From NCBI GenBank assembly GCA_036504075.1, contig DASXVX010000003.1, forward strand, positions 7,077 through 71,076: a stretch of DNA of 64,000 nucleotides, in the 5' to 3' direction. The notes beneath the pieces are model-generated. The model had not been told where the DNA came from, did not search any database, and saw only the letters and a program-made list of their open reading frames with translations. The stretch is from DASXVX01 sp036504075 (GTDB lineage Bacteria; Bacillota; Sulfobacillia; Symbiobacteriales; Symbiobacteriaceae). Below, one piece after another: positions 1-8,825 of this stretch (position 1 is its first letter; the number at the start of each line of letters is the position of its first letter). Made by a program: the position numbers and the translations under genes.

Positions 1-2305
1 CGGCACCGAGGCGGTGGAAGCGGCCTTCAAGTGCTGCCGGGCCGCCACCGGGCGCCTGGGGATCGTGTCGACCAGCAACTCCTTCCATGGCAAGACGCTG
101 GGCTCGCTCTCCGCCACCAACCGGGAGAGCTACCAGAAAGTCTTCGGCGCTCCCATCGAACACTTCTACAAGGTCCCCTTCGGCGATATTGACGCCCTGG
201 AGCAGATGTTCGCGGCCAAGGGCAGCGAGATCGCGGCCTTTATCATGGAGCCGATTCAGGGCGAGGGCGGCATCGTCGTCTCGCCGGAAGGCTACATGGC
301 TGCCGCCAAAGAGCTTTGCCACCAGCACGGCGCCCTGTTCGTGCTGGACGAAATTCAGGCGGGCATGGGCCGGTCGGGCCAACTCTGGGCTTGCCAAGCG
401 GAGAACGTCACGCCGGACGTCATGGTCATCGCCAAGTCGCTGGGCGGCGGGCTCTTCCCCGTAGGCGCCATGCTCTGCACGGAAGCGGCGTACACCGAGG
501 ATTTCGGCATGAAGCATTCCTCCACGTTCGCCGGCGGCACCCTGGCCTGCCGGGTGGGCCTTCGCTCCGTGGAACTGCTGACCCGTAACGACCAGGCGCT
601 CATTCGCCAGGTGGCCGAGAACGGCGCGTTCCTGAAGGCCGGACTCGAAGCCCTGCAGCGGCAGTACCCGCATGTGCTGAAGTCCATCCGGGGCCGCGGC
701 TACATGCTGGGCCTGGAATTCAGCATCGACATGGGCACCTTCGGCCGCAACTCCCTCCTGAGCGTCATGGCCGAGCAGGATAACCTGACGCCGATTATCT
801 CCAGCTACCTCCTGAACGTGGAGGGGCTGCGGGTGGCGCCGACGCTGAACGGTGCATCGGTGATTCGCATCGAGCCGCCGCTGGTGGCGACGAAGGAGCA
901 GTGCCAGTTCGCCATCGACGCCATCGGCCGGATGTTGAGCCACCTGGCGGTGGGCAACACCGCCGAATTCGTCGGCCACCTGCTGGGCATCGAGTCCCGG
1001 CCGCAGGTGCTGCCGCCGGCAATCCGGCGGGCACAGCCGAAGCCGTCGGGCGAAGCGAGCGAAGGCCGGTGGGCTTTCCTGGGCCATCCGGTTGACCTGC
1101 GGAACTACCCGGAGATGGACGAATCCTTCAAGGTCTTCTCCAACGAGGAAATCCGCCGGCTCGTCGACCGCTTTAACGACCTCATGGATCCCTTCGTGGC
1201 CGGCCCGACCCACATCGAAACGGCCGACGGCCGGACGGCCTACGGTGAGTTCATCATCATCCCCCGCACGGCGGACCAGATGCTGGCCCTGCCGCACGAC
1301 GAGGCGATCGCCCTGGTCCAGAAGGCCGTGGACATGGCCCGGGAGCGGGGGGCGAAAATTGTCGGCCTGGGCGCTTACACCTCCGTGGTTACCCGGGGCG
1401 GCCTGCACCTGAAGCACGCCGGCGTGCCGATTACCACCGGCAACAGCTATACCGTTGTGGCGGCTGTGGAGTCGGTCTACAAGGCGGTGCAGGAACTGGG
1501 CACCGAACTGAACCAGGCGACGATTGCCGTGGTGGGCGCGACCGGCGCCATTGGCCGGTCGGTGGCGATCCTGATGGCGGAAGAGGTCAACCGGGTGATC
1601 CTGATCGGCAACCCGGAGCGGCCGGAGCAGAGCCGCAAGCGGCTGCAGAAGGTGGCGGCGGACACGGTCCGGTACCTGGCGCAACTGCATCAGGACGGCA
1701 AGGCGTTCAGCGTGGGCACGATCGGAGCGGCCATGGTGGCCATGGGCCCGGTGCCCCAGCCCGACGCCGATGCCGAGGTGATCACCGGCCTGGCCGCGGC
1801 GCTGGAGCGGCGGGGGCGGCTGATCATTACCACCGACACCGACGCCATGCTGCCCGAAGCCGACCTGGTGGTCACGGCCACCAGCAGCGTGGACGATCTC
1901 GTGACGCCGGCCAACCTCAAGTTTGGCGCCGCGGTCTGCGACCTTTCCCGGCCGCCGAACGTCTCCCGGGCCGTCAAGGATGCCCGCCCGGACGTGCTCG
2001 CCATCGACGGCGGCGTCGTGGCGGTGCCAGGCTTGCCCGACTTCAACTGGAAGTTCGGCTTTGAGCAGGGGCTGGCTTACGCCTGCATGGCCGAGACGAT
2101 GATCCTGGGCCTCACGCACCACTACGCGGATACGTCGATCGGTACGGACTTGAACCTGCCGACGATTATGGAAATTCGGCAGGCGGCGGAACAAATGGGC
2201 TTCAAGCTGGCGCAGCTGCGGAGCTTCGACCGCCCGCTCTCGGAAGCGGAATGGGCCGAGTTGCAGCGGAACCGGCGCCGGGCGTTGAGTGCCGTGGGCG
2301 ACTAG
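1..2305 (+). CDS. Class III aminotransferase fused to an amino-acid/acyl dehydrogenase-like domain (5' partial)
   Basis: The reading frame is open to the left edge (codons from base 2 read GTEAVEAAFK, the usual class III aminotransferase motif), so the true start lies outside. Counting from the GTG at 14, residues about 1-315 are a PLP enzyme: the DE pair at 112-113 and Schiff-base lysine K141 in AKSLGGG are present. Residues about 350-763 form a second domain with a Rossmann dinucleotide motif (GATGAIGRS, 508-516), resembling the predicted amino acid dehydrogenase / acyl-ACP reductase family (COG5322-like). The fusion suggests coupled transamination and reduction or oxidation of one substrate. 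The substrate cannot be read from sequence. A terminator hairpin follows the stop. Confidence 0.85.
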   Translation, partial: GTEAVEAAFKCCRAATGRLGIVSTSNSFHGKTLGSLSATNRESYQKVFGAPIEHFYKVPFGDIDALEQMFAAKGSEIAAFIMEPIQGEGGIVVSPEGYMAAAKELCHQHGALFVLDEIQAGMGRSGQLWACQAENVTPDVMVIAKSLGGGLFPVGAMLCTEAAYTEDFGMKHSSTFAGGTLACRVGLRSVELLTRNDQALIRQVAENGAFLKAGLEALQRQYPHVLKSIRGRGYMLGLEFSIDMGTFGRNSLLSVMAEQDNLTPIISSYLLNVEGLRVAPTLNGASVIRIEPPLVATKEQCQFAIDAIGRMLSHLAVGNTAEFVGHLLGIESRPQVLPPAIRRAQPKPSGEASEGRWAFLGHPVDLRNYPEMDESFKVFSNEEIRRLVDRFNDLMDPFVAGPTHIETADGRTAYGEFIIIPRTADQMLALPHDEAIALVQKAVDMARERGAKIVGLGAYTSVVTRGGLHLKHAGVPITTGNSYTVVAAVESVYKAVQELGTELNQATIAVVGATGAIGRSVAILMAEEVNRVILIGNPERPEQSRKRLQKVAADTVRYLAQLHQDGKAFSVGTIGAAMVAMGPVPQPDADAEVITGLAAALERRGRLIITTDTDAMLPEADLVVTATSSVDDLVTPANLKFGAAVCDLSRPPNVSRAVKDARPDVLAIDGGVVAVPGLPDFNWKFGFEQGLAYACMAETMILGLTHHYADTSIGTDLNLPTIMEIRQAAEQMGFKLAQLRSFDRPLSEAEWAELQRNRRRALSAVGD

Positions 2306-2325
2306 CTCTTTGTGTCGCTACGAAG

Positions 2326-2367
2326 AAGCCCTCCGGACGGCGACGCCGTCGTCCGGAGGGCCTTGCT
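2326..2367 (+). terminator. Rho-independent terminator
   Basis: The arms gccctccggac (2328-2338) and gtccggagggc (2351-2361) pair perfectly and are followed by a short T-rich tail. It ends the aminotransferase-fusion transcript and could also serve the convergent minus-strand gene. The same stem recurs at 4611, 14161 and 17841. Confidence 0.75.
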
Positions 2368-2386
2368 TATGCCTGGCTGGTCTGGC

Positions 2387-3187
2387 TTATGCCCGGCTGG
2401 GTCGTTTGACCTTGGCGTCGGCCAGGGACTGGACCAGCCACCCGATCGCCAGGGCGGCGAAGGCGAAGATGCCCGAGAATATGAACCACTGCTCGATCCA
2501 GCCTCCGCCTGGCCACCGGGCGAGCATCATGGCGGGCGGAGAGACCAGCGCGAACGCCATCGCCGCGAAGACGGCCGTCAGCATCGGAGTTCCCTTGAAG
2601 GCCCACCTGATCAGCAGTGCGAAGGTCAGGGCGCCAACGGTGACCAGCGGCAGGACGAAGGGATTGTACCTCCCCCAGGCCGGCAGGCTGCCCCAGATCA
2701 TGCCGGCAACCCCGCCCATGGCCGTACCCGAGGCGACAGCCGCCCGCATGGGCTGGTCCTGGAGCCAGCGCCACTTGGCCCGCACGTCGATGCGGACCCG
2801 AACCCATAGCCTATGTAGGGTCGCCCAGCCGGGCGCCACGCACAAGAGCAGCAGTGCGAGCCAAAAGCGGTTCAGCCACCAGAACTTGATGAGATAGATG
2901 GGCTGACCCAGGAGTGAGACGAGCAGGCCAACGATCGGCAGCGGGGCCAGGTACAGCCGCCAGGAGAGATGCCGGTGGTGGACCTCCGCCAGCGATACGG
3001 CCAGCGCCTCCGGCGGCCCCATGCGGGTGATGGCCACCACTTCCGCCGTCTCCAGATCGATGCCCCGGGCCACCAGTTCGTCCCGGGCTTCCTCCAGATG
3101 CTCCTTCAGTTCACGGCAGGCCGCCAGGGCCGCCACCGGGTCGGTGATCTGTGCCGTCGCCTGCCGAAGGTAATCATCAGCCCACAT
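2387..3187 (-). CDS. PadR-associated membrane protein with N-terminal HAAS-like domain
   Basis: The first 75 residues are soluble and helical (CRELKEHLEEARDELVARG, then TRMGPPEALAVSL), the pattern of the HAAS / DUF1700-type domain that accompanies PadR regulators. Five to six hydrophobic segments follow. The ATG at 3187 is chosen because GGGAGGGG lies nine bases upstream; a TTG at 3193 is too close to that site. It overlaps the end of the upstream padR-like gene by 11 nt, so the two are co-translated. A role in sensing or relaying membrane state to the regulator is inferred from family context only. Confidence 0.7.
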   Translation of the reverse strand: MWADDYLRQATAQITDPVAALAACRELKEHLEEARDELVARGIDLETAEVVAITRMGPPEALAVSLAEVHHRHLSWRLYLAPLPIVGLLVSLLGQPIYLIKFWWLNRFWLALLLLCVAPGWATLHRLWVRVRIDVRAKWRWLQDQPMRAAVASGTAMGGVAGMIWGSLPAWGRYNPFVLPLVTVGALTFALLIRWAFKGTPMLTAVFAAMAFALVSPPAMMLARWPGGGWIEQWFIFSGIFAFAALAIGWLVQSLADAKVKRPSRA

Positions 3188-3530
3188 AGGCAAACACCCC
3201 TCCCTGAACCACTGTATCCACGGCGGTCCGAAACTCCGCCCACTCTGCGGCCCGGCGGCGCAACTCGTCGCGCCCTCGCTCAGCCAGGTGGTAGACTTTC
3301 CGCTCCCGCCCGCCGTCGGCTTCCCAGTGGGCCGTGATCAGTTCTTCCCGCTCCAGCGCATGCAATACCGGGTAGAGCGTGCCCTCCTTGAACGTCAGCA
3401 CGCCTTTGGACTTGGCCTCCAGCTCCTTGACCAGCTGGTAGCCGTGCATGGGCGAACGGCTGAGGAGCGACAGCGCGAGGGTCGCAGTGCTGCCTTTCTG
3501 CAGGTCCCGGTCAACCGGCACACCAATCAC
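3177..3530 (-). CDS. PadR-family transcriptional regulator
   Basis: This is a small winged-helix regulator of about 117 residues with the PadR hallmark HGYQLVKELEAKSKG...GTLYPVLHALEREELI, followed by the beta-wing GRERKVYHLAERG. PadR proteins are usually autorepressors that release DNA on binding a ligand or partner. The start is taken as GTG at 3530: GGAG sits six bases before it, whereas the ATG at 3536 touches the GGAG directly. A perfect 10-bp palindrome, acatcgatgt (3544-3553), just upstream is a possible operator, unproven. First gene of a two-gene operon. Confidence 0.85.
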   Translation of the reverse strand: MIGVPVDRDLQKGSTATLALSLLSRSPMHGYQLVKELEAKSKGVLTFKEGTLYPVLHALEREELITAHWEADGGRERKVYHLAERGRDELRRRAAEWAEFRTAVDTVVQGGVFAYVG

Positions 3531-3723
3531 CTGCATCTCCGATACATCGATGTTCGAGGCATTGGTGTCTATTTCCTGCTACGCTTATTTAGTTAACAAT
3601 AAAAGCGAGATTGCGAGGCAGCGCGACCGGGGCAAAAATCCCCGCAGGCAGGAATTGATTCATTGGTGTACAGAAATACATTCGGCCAATGATGACAAGT
3701 CAGCGAAAGGATGTGTCGCCCTC

Positions 3724-4599
3724 ATGTCAGTCGCGAGGCAGATTCTCCACGGGGCAGCGGACTTTGTCTGGCGGAACGCCCGCCTGCTGGACCGCCACCT
3801 GTTCGCGCACCTGTTCGAAGGCGGTGCGGCCGGAGCGGTCGTAGCGGCGCTGCGCGCCTATCAGAATCCGGACGGCGGGTTTGGCAACGCAATCGAGCCG
3901 GACATGCGCTGCCCGGACAGCCAGCCCGAAGGGGTCGAAATGGCGCTGCACTACCTGGCCCGGGTGGGCGGCGCTGGGGCAATGGTTCAGCGGGCCTGCG
4001 ATTATCTTACGAGTATCACGCCGGACCAAGGCGGCGTCCCCAAAGTGCTGCCCTCGGTCCGGCGGTATCCGCGGGCGCCGTGGTGGGAGACGGGAGAAAA
4101 TCCGCCGGCCGCCATCAACCCGACGGCCGGAATCACCGGACTGCTGTACGAGCTGGGCGCCAAACACCCGTGGCTGGAAGGGGCCACGGCATACTGCTGG
4201 CAGATCATCGAGTCCGCCGAAATCGCCCAGCCGCACGACTTCCTGTCCATCGTCCGGTTTCTGGAGCACGTGCCGGACCGGGAACGGGCGGAGCGCGGCT
4301 TCCGGCGGATGGCCGGCCTCATGGATGCGGCGGGCGTCATCGCCCTGAACCCGGAAGAGACCGGATACGTGAAGAAGCCCCTGGACTGGGCGCCGGCGCC
4401 GGACGCCATCTGCCGCCGGCTCTTTTCCGACGCCGTGCTTGCCGCCCACCTGGATGCCCTGGCGGCCCGCCAGGGGGAGGATGGGGGCTGGCCGCTCACG
4501 TGGCCGTCGCTCAGCCCGGCCAACGAGATGGAGTGGCGCGGCCGGGTGACCGTCGAAGCGCTGGCGACGCTGCAGGCGTACGGCCGCCTATCCGAGTAG
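3724..4599 (+). CDS. Terpenoid-cyclase/prenyltransferase-fold (alpha-alpha toroid) protein
   Basis: A protein of 291 residues with repeated helical-toroid motifs: RAYQNPDGGFGNAIEP near the N terminus and RQGEDGGWPLTW near the C terminus are the QW-like GG-F/W repeats of this fold. There is no signal peptide and no DxDD cyclase motif, so enzymatic cyclase activity is doubtful; many such bacterial proteins are uncharacterised. The ATG at 3724 is used; the open frame continues upstream into non-coding sequence without a better start. The 3' third is duplicated as a fragment at 8826-9110. Confidence 0.75.
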   Translation: MSVARQILHGAADFVWRNARLLDRHLFAHLFEGGAAGAVVAALRAYQNPDGGFGNAIEPDMRCPDSQPEGVEMALHYLARVGGAGAMVQRACDYLTSITPDQGGVPKVLPSVRRYPRAPWWETGENPPAAINPTAGITGLLYELGAKHPWLEGATAYCWQIIESAEIAQPHDFLSIVRFLEHVPDRERAERGFRRMAGLMDAAGVIALNPEETGYVKKPLDWAPAPDAICRRLFSDAVLAAHLDALAARQGEDGGWPLTWPSLSPANEMEWRGRVTVEALATLQAYGRLSE

Positions 4600-4608
4600 A
4601 GAACGGAA

Positions 4609-4648
4609 AAGCCCTCCGGACGGTGATGCCGTCGTCCGGAGGGCTTTG
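4609..4648 (+). terminator. Rho-independent terminator, bidirectional
   Basis: Arms gccctccggac (4611-4621) and gtccggagggc (4634-4644) with aaaa before and ttt after. It lies between the plus-strand toroid gene and the convergent MFS gene and can serve both. The stem is nearly identical to the one at 2328-2361. Confidence 0.75.
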
Positions 4649-4735
4649 CTGATGCCTGGGGGATTCCTGCCGATAAGAAGACCGGAGCCCGACAACCGGA
4701 CCCCGGCGGTTTTCGGTGTGGGAGCTGACGTGCTG

Positions 4736-5998
4736 TCAACTGCCCTTGGCGGCTAACGCAGCGTCCAGCGATCGGTTGGTAACATGCCGCAGGGTGAAGA
4801 ACGCTACCCCTGTGAGCAAGGCGGCCCCAACCAGGTAAGGGGCATGAAGACCAAAGGTTTCGGCCACGACACCACCAAGAGCGGCGCCCACCGGCGCCAT
4901 GCCACCGCTGATGAAGCGGTAGGCGCTGTTCACGCGTCCCATCAGTTCCTTGGGGATAAGCGTCTGACGCAAGGTGACGGCCACGACACTCCAAAGGGTC
5001 ATGGACACCCCGAACAGCACGAACATGGGCGCCGCGACAACCACCGTAGAAGTCAGACCAAGACCCAAACAGGCAGCAACCGCGCTGGCGACCGCCAGGT
5101 AGAGGGAGAACGCCTTTCCAAACCGGCTGCTGACCGCCGGGGCAATAAAACTTCCGAGCACACTCCCCACGGCAATGGACGCGAGGAGCAGACCGTACCC
5201 GGTTTCGTGCAGTCGGAGCACTTTCAACATGTACAGCACCTCAATGGCCAGGGTCGCCTTGGAAAAGAGGCTGAAGGCCCCGACCATGATCGCCAGCGAT
5301 CGGAGGAGTTTGTGTTTCCAGAGCCAGGTCATTCCCTCGGCGATGTCCTTACGTAGCTGCCCCTTTCCTCGGGGCGCCGGAGTCGCGAATTTGAAATCCC
5401 CTTTGACTGAGTAGACCAGCGCCGCAGCCACCAGGAAGGTCAGCGCATCGAAACCGAATGGCAACCAGGCCAATACGACGATCAGCATACCGGCGAGTGG
5501 GGGGGCGATAAACTGCTCGGAGATATCGCCACCTACTGCGAGGTGGCTGTTGGCGCGTTCCAGGTTATCCCCCGCGACGACCGAGGGCAGAATGGCTTGT
5601 GCAGCCGTACTGAACAGGGTCCAGGTTGAGCCAAGGATGAAAGCCAGGCAGGCCAGGGGTGGGATGCCAACGACTCCCAGGGCCACAGCGACTGCGAAGG
5701 TGGCCATGGCGATGCCGCGAAATAGGTTGACTCTCCACATGATCTCCCGCCGGTCGTACCGATCGGCCAGCACGCCGCTGACCAGGGAGAACAGCAGCAA
5801 CGGCAGATACTCTGCCGTGGTGATCAGCGAAACAGCCATGGGCTTTTGAGACAGGTGGGCAGCGAGCAATGGCAGGGCGGTGTTCCGAACCCCGTCGCCC
5901 ATGGCGGAGATGGTCGAGGCGGTCCAGATTCGCCAGAAACTTGTGCCCAACCCGCGCCAGAAGTCGGACACTCGTGCGGTTACCCGAACCAGGGACAT
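4736..5998 (-). CDS. MFS transporter, probable exporter of the island
   Basis: A protein of 420 residues with 10-12 hydrophobic segments and the MFS loop 2-3 signature SGVLADRYDRREIMW. It belongs to the Bcr / enterobactin-exporter-like group (MFS_3 type). The start is taken at ATG 5998 with AAAAGGGGG ten bases upstream; a GTG at 6073 would add 25 non-conserved residues. It is the last gene of the minus-strand island carrying two SagB-type dehydrogenase genes and a short peptide gene, so export of the modified peptide, or self-resistance, is the natural inference. Confidence 0.8.
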   Translation of the reverse strand: MSLVRVTARVSDFWRGLGTSFWRIWTASTISAMGDGVRNTALPLLAAHLSQKPMAVSLITTAEYLPLLLFSLVSGVLADRYDRREIMWRVNLFRGIAMATFAVAVALGVVGIPPLACLAFILGSTWTLFSTAAQAILPSVVAGDNLERANSHLAVGGDISEQFIAPPLAGMLIVVLAWLPFGFDALTFLVAAALVYSVKGDFKFATPAPRGKGQLRKDIAEGMTWLWKHKLLRSLAIMVGAFSLFSKATLAIEVLYMLKVLRLHETGYGLLLASIAVGSVLGSFIAPAVSSRFGKAFSLYLAVASAVAACLGLGLTSTVVVAAPMFVLFGVSMTLWSVVAVTLRQTLIPKELMGRVNSAYRFISGGMAPVGAALGGVVAETFGLHAPYLVGAALLTGVAFFTLRHVTNRSLDAALAAKGS

Positions 5999-6088
5999 AC
6001 ACCGGTAGCCCCCTTTTGGATCTTGCTTCTTGCCCAGTTGAACCGTGGAGACCCCGCAGGCAACCGGAGTCACCTTCGGGGTCCGCCT

Positions 6089-7167
6089 TCATGTCAAAGC
6101 AAGGGTGTACAGCACCTGGTTATTGCGGTCATCAAGCTGAAGGAGCTGCAACGCCTTTCGATCACTGACGGCAGGCGTGATGGAAGTCCGACACCCGTGG
6201 GCCGTTGCGACCAAAATCAGCGACTGCATGATCTTCCCGGAGTTTATGTATGTATTGCGAATGACGCGGTCGTGACGGTAGAACCACTGGATTCGGCGGT
6301 AGTCAGTGGTCAGGAACAAGACGGCCCCCGCAAACAGCGATGCCTGCTGGCCGATCAGGCAGGTCTGAACCTCGCTGCGAAATTCGCCGGCCCGAACAAG
6401 CTGAATGTGTTCCGTGCGGAGGTCGTAGAGGTAGATCCCGGGCTCAAGGCCAGGGACGTCGAACACGGCAATGAACACATCGTAGACTCGGTCCACGGCC
6501 ACCAGGTAGTCGTAATCCGGCTTGTCGCCCTGGGCGGGTTGGGTCCGGGGAACTCGGTAGGGCGCCAGCCCATGGTTCAAAATGGAACTCAAGGTCTCCT
6601 GAGGGAGCGGACGCCGCACCTGCTGAAAGCTCGATTCGCGCCGCCACAGCACTTCACCTAATGTAGCGGAAGGGAGGTCAGCCGGGTTCGATAGGGTAGT
6701 GTCACTTTGAACCTCCCGCGTGGGCGGTTCGCCTTCATTGGCGAGGATGTCCGTTAAGACCCGGTCCCGAACCGCTTCAAAATCTCCGCCGCCGTCGGCA
6801 AATTCCCACCTGCGCGACCAAAGGTAGAGGTCAAGAGACGGGGCCCAGTTGTGGCCAACCAGCGCGCAATGCCTGAGTGGATGGCTTCGTCCGGTTCAGC
6901 ACTGGCCAGGAGGCCCACTTGTTTGAAGTGGTCTGCGATGACCGTGCCGGTCGGAGAAGGTCCACGCATGGACATCGCGATCAGTTCTAGCAAGGCCTCT
7001 CTGGACATACCTAAACGCTGTCGTGTCAGCGGGTTGTTCACTTCCACCTGAATGTCTGTGTCAGGTCCGCAGTAAGGGCGAATGCGGGTCAGGAGCGCCC
7101 AATGCTGAGAGTCACCTGCCAGGGCAGGATCACGGTCATTACGGGTTGTCCGAAACCTTGAACACAT
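6089..7167 (-). pseudogene. Second SagB/ThcOx-type FMN dehydrogenase, split by a frameshift
   Basis: Two adjacent frames make one SagB-type protein. The 5' part (7167-6754, 137 codons, ATG with AAAAGGAG seven bases upstream) holds the N-terminal winged-helix-like region (NPLTRQRLGMSREALLELIA). It runs into TAA at 6756-6754. In the next frame the sequence stays open upstream of the GTG at 6652, reading VRDRVLTDILANEGEPPTR and then GEVLWRRESSF, the normal entry to the nitroreductase-like domain, and ends at 6089. The frames cross near 6762-6775. The downstream part keeps the SagB motifs (GIYLYDL, INSGKIMQSLILVATAHG). It is a true mutation, a sequencing error or a programmed shift; the sequence cannot decide. 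Confidence 0.7.
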
Positions 7168-7171
7168 ACCG

Positions 7172-8371
7172 TTACTCCTTTTTGAGTTTTTTCCATTCGG
7201 GGGAAGTACCCGGCACGCCGATGGCTACGCCGTACACCACACCCTCATCCAGGTGATCAACGCCGGCCAACTGCTCGATTTCCGCGTCCATCAGGCCATG
7301 CTGCGAATAGCTGGCGTACCCGTGTGCAGCCGAGGCAACGAACAGCGTGGTATTCAAATGGCCTGCATCGATGAACTGCGTTCGAAATGTCCGCGGCTCT
7401 CGATAGCGCCACATCACACGATCGAACACTGAGGTCATCACGATGATGACAGAGGGTTCCACTCCCAACTCCTGCCGTGACCGGAATGGACCATCGAACA
7501 TGACCTCCAACTGCGACATGGAGGGCAAGTCGGCGATACGGTCCAGGGAGTTGGTTTCCACGCAAAAGTGATAGAAGCCGGGCGGGACGTCTTCGACGTT
7601 AATGACGGCTGCGTAGGCCTCGATCGGGTGGCGTGACCCGCCGGAGGGGCTTGTCTTACGAATCAGGTCCCGGCGCTCGCCGTTTCGGGACACGGTGCGA
7701 GTCCGGAGTTGGCCAAACGTTACGGCCATGACCCGCAGCAGGTTTTCCCGGGTTACACGCCCGGTGGGTTCGGACGGAACCTCCGTCGGCGCGCAGAACC
7801 GCCTCCAGGCGTCCGTGAAGGGCTGCTGAAGGGTGTCCAGCACCGCCTTGGCGGTCGGAGCCGGGATGGAGATCGCGGCGCCCCGGTAGCGTTTGGTTCG
7901 GTTCAGGTCAGGCTCTTCAGACTCGTAGATGCTCATCAGTTGCAGGTCGAACTCAATGCCACCGGGCTGGCTATAGTCAACGAAGGGGAAGTCAAATGTG
8001 GAAAGATGATAGTCGGCGGTAGCATGCCATTCGTACTTCCCCCAGGTACGGAGGATGTGTTCTGCCCAGCGGTGACCTTCATCTGAGCCGTCCACCAAGA
8101 AGCCGGCGTCCCGGAGCCAGCTCATCGCGGTGAGAGCTGACTCCGGGTCGGCGACTCCAGTTTGGCTAACGTCGCTCAGAACGGTCCCGACGGACTGGCC
8201 CCCCATGAAGGCAACGAGCAGGAACGCAGCGGCCGGCGAGATGCGAACCGACCTGTTGGAGGTCAATTGCACTGCAAGCCAAAGGCCGTCAGCTAGTGCC
8301 GAATCGGGAGGGGTCAGGCGTGTTCCCGCATGGGTGTACAGGAGCGTATCCCGAGTGATCGTCTCAGCCAC
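7172..8371 (-). CDS. SagB/ThcOx-type FMN-dependent peptide dehydrogenase
   Basis: A protein of 399 residues. The N-terminal ~130 residues look like the winged-helix peptide-binding region of SagB-family proteins (SPAAAFLLVAFMGG). The C-terminal ~200 residues are nitroreductase-like with FMN-site motifs RKTSPSGGSRHPIEAYA and QFIDAGHLNTTLFVASAAHG. In TOMM pathways this family oxidises azolines to azoles. GTG start at 8371 with AGGTGA just upstream. The AAAAGGAG at its 3' end is the ribosome site of the next SagB-type gene, so the two are coupled. The short peptide gene 17 bases upstream is the likely substrate. No YcaO cyclodehydratase is visible, so the actual reaction may differ. Confidence 0.8.
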   Translation of the reverse strand: MAETITRDTLLYTHAGTRLTPPDSALADGLWLAVQLTSNRSVRISPAAAFLLVAFMGGQSVGTVLSDVSQTGVADPESALTAMSWLRDAGFLVDGSDEGHRWAEHILRTWGKYEWHATADYHLSTFDFPFVDYSQPGGIEFDLQLMSIYESEEPDLNRTKRYRGAAISIPAPTAKAVLDTLQQPFTDAWRRFCAPTEVPSEPTGRVTRENLLRVMAVTFGQLRTRTVSRNGERRDLIRKTSPSGGSRHPIEAYAAVINVEDVPPGFYHFCVETNSLDRIADLPSMSQLEVMFDGPFRSRQELGVEPSVIIVMTSVFDRVMWRYREPRTFRTQFIDAGHLNTTLFVASAAHGYASYSQHGLMDAEIEQLAGVDHLDEGVVYGVAIGVPGTSPEWKKLKKE

Positions 8372-8388
8372 TGGAAATCACCTGCCGA

Positions 8389-8562
8389 CTAAATGATGTT
8401 CTCCCACTGCCGTAGTGCCGGCTGCACGAGGGGGATGTCCCGGATGATGAACGGACCCTTGGTCAGGTTGGGCTGGACGCTCTTGAGGGTGCGGGTCGCC
8501 CTGGTGGTCACCGGAACGTTGGTTGCGGGAACAGCCTGTGTGGTCGCCGCAGATGACTTCAA
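8389..8562 (-). CDS. Candidate RiPP precursor peptide (57 aa)
   Basis: A TTG start at 8562 has a strong ribosome site (aaggggag, five bases away). The peptide is rich in Thr, Val, Pro and Arg in its first half and carries a hydrophobic C-terminal stretch (GPFIIRDIPLVQPALRQW) ending in ENII. It has no Cys and few Ser, so if modified it is not a standard thiazole-type substrate. It is the first gene after a well-formed promoter and lies 17 bases before a SagB-type dehydrogenase gene. The frame is also open further upstream (to an ATG near 8718), but that start would fall at or before the transcription start. Function as a precursor is inferred from position and size. Confidence 0.55.
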   Translation of the reverse strand: MKSSAATTQAVPATNVPVTTRATRTLKSVQPNLTKGPFIIRDIPLVQPALRQWENII

Positions 8563-8689
8563 ACTGATCTCCCCTTGCGGTTTATTCCGAACCAGGGTGG
8601 GTCCTAGTCTCGGTCTGGTTGTTCGTCCCCTTGCTGCGGCCGTTGCTTCCAAGGGATTTCGTCTAGTGGTAATAATTGGGGATACCATG

Positions 8690-8718
8690 ACTGTAACATG
8701 CTTGTATTTTATTGTCAA
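8690..8718 (-). promoter_or_regulatory. Promoter of the peptide/SagB/MFS operon
   Basis: On the minus strand, a perfect -35 TTGACA (8718-8713), a 17-bp spacer, then TACAGT (8695-8690, four of six matches to the -10 consensus). It lies in an A+T-rich stretch and would give a 5' leader of about 120 nt before the TTG start of the peptide gene. Confidence 0.6.
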
Positions 8719-8825
8719 TATTACAACATAAGGGCATTCTGAACTTTAGATGAACCTTCGGGTGCTCATTATTATCGGGACGGAAAGATGCTGCTTAATG
8801 AAATAAGCAAAGTGAAGCCGGGGCC

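Noticed and set aside
8393..8731. Plus-strand frame of 112 codons opposite the precursor peptide
   Set aside because: No ribosome site, and it covers the minus-strand promoter; the minus-strand reading fits promoter, ribosome site and operon.
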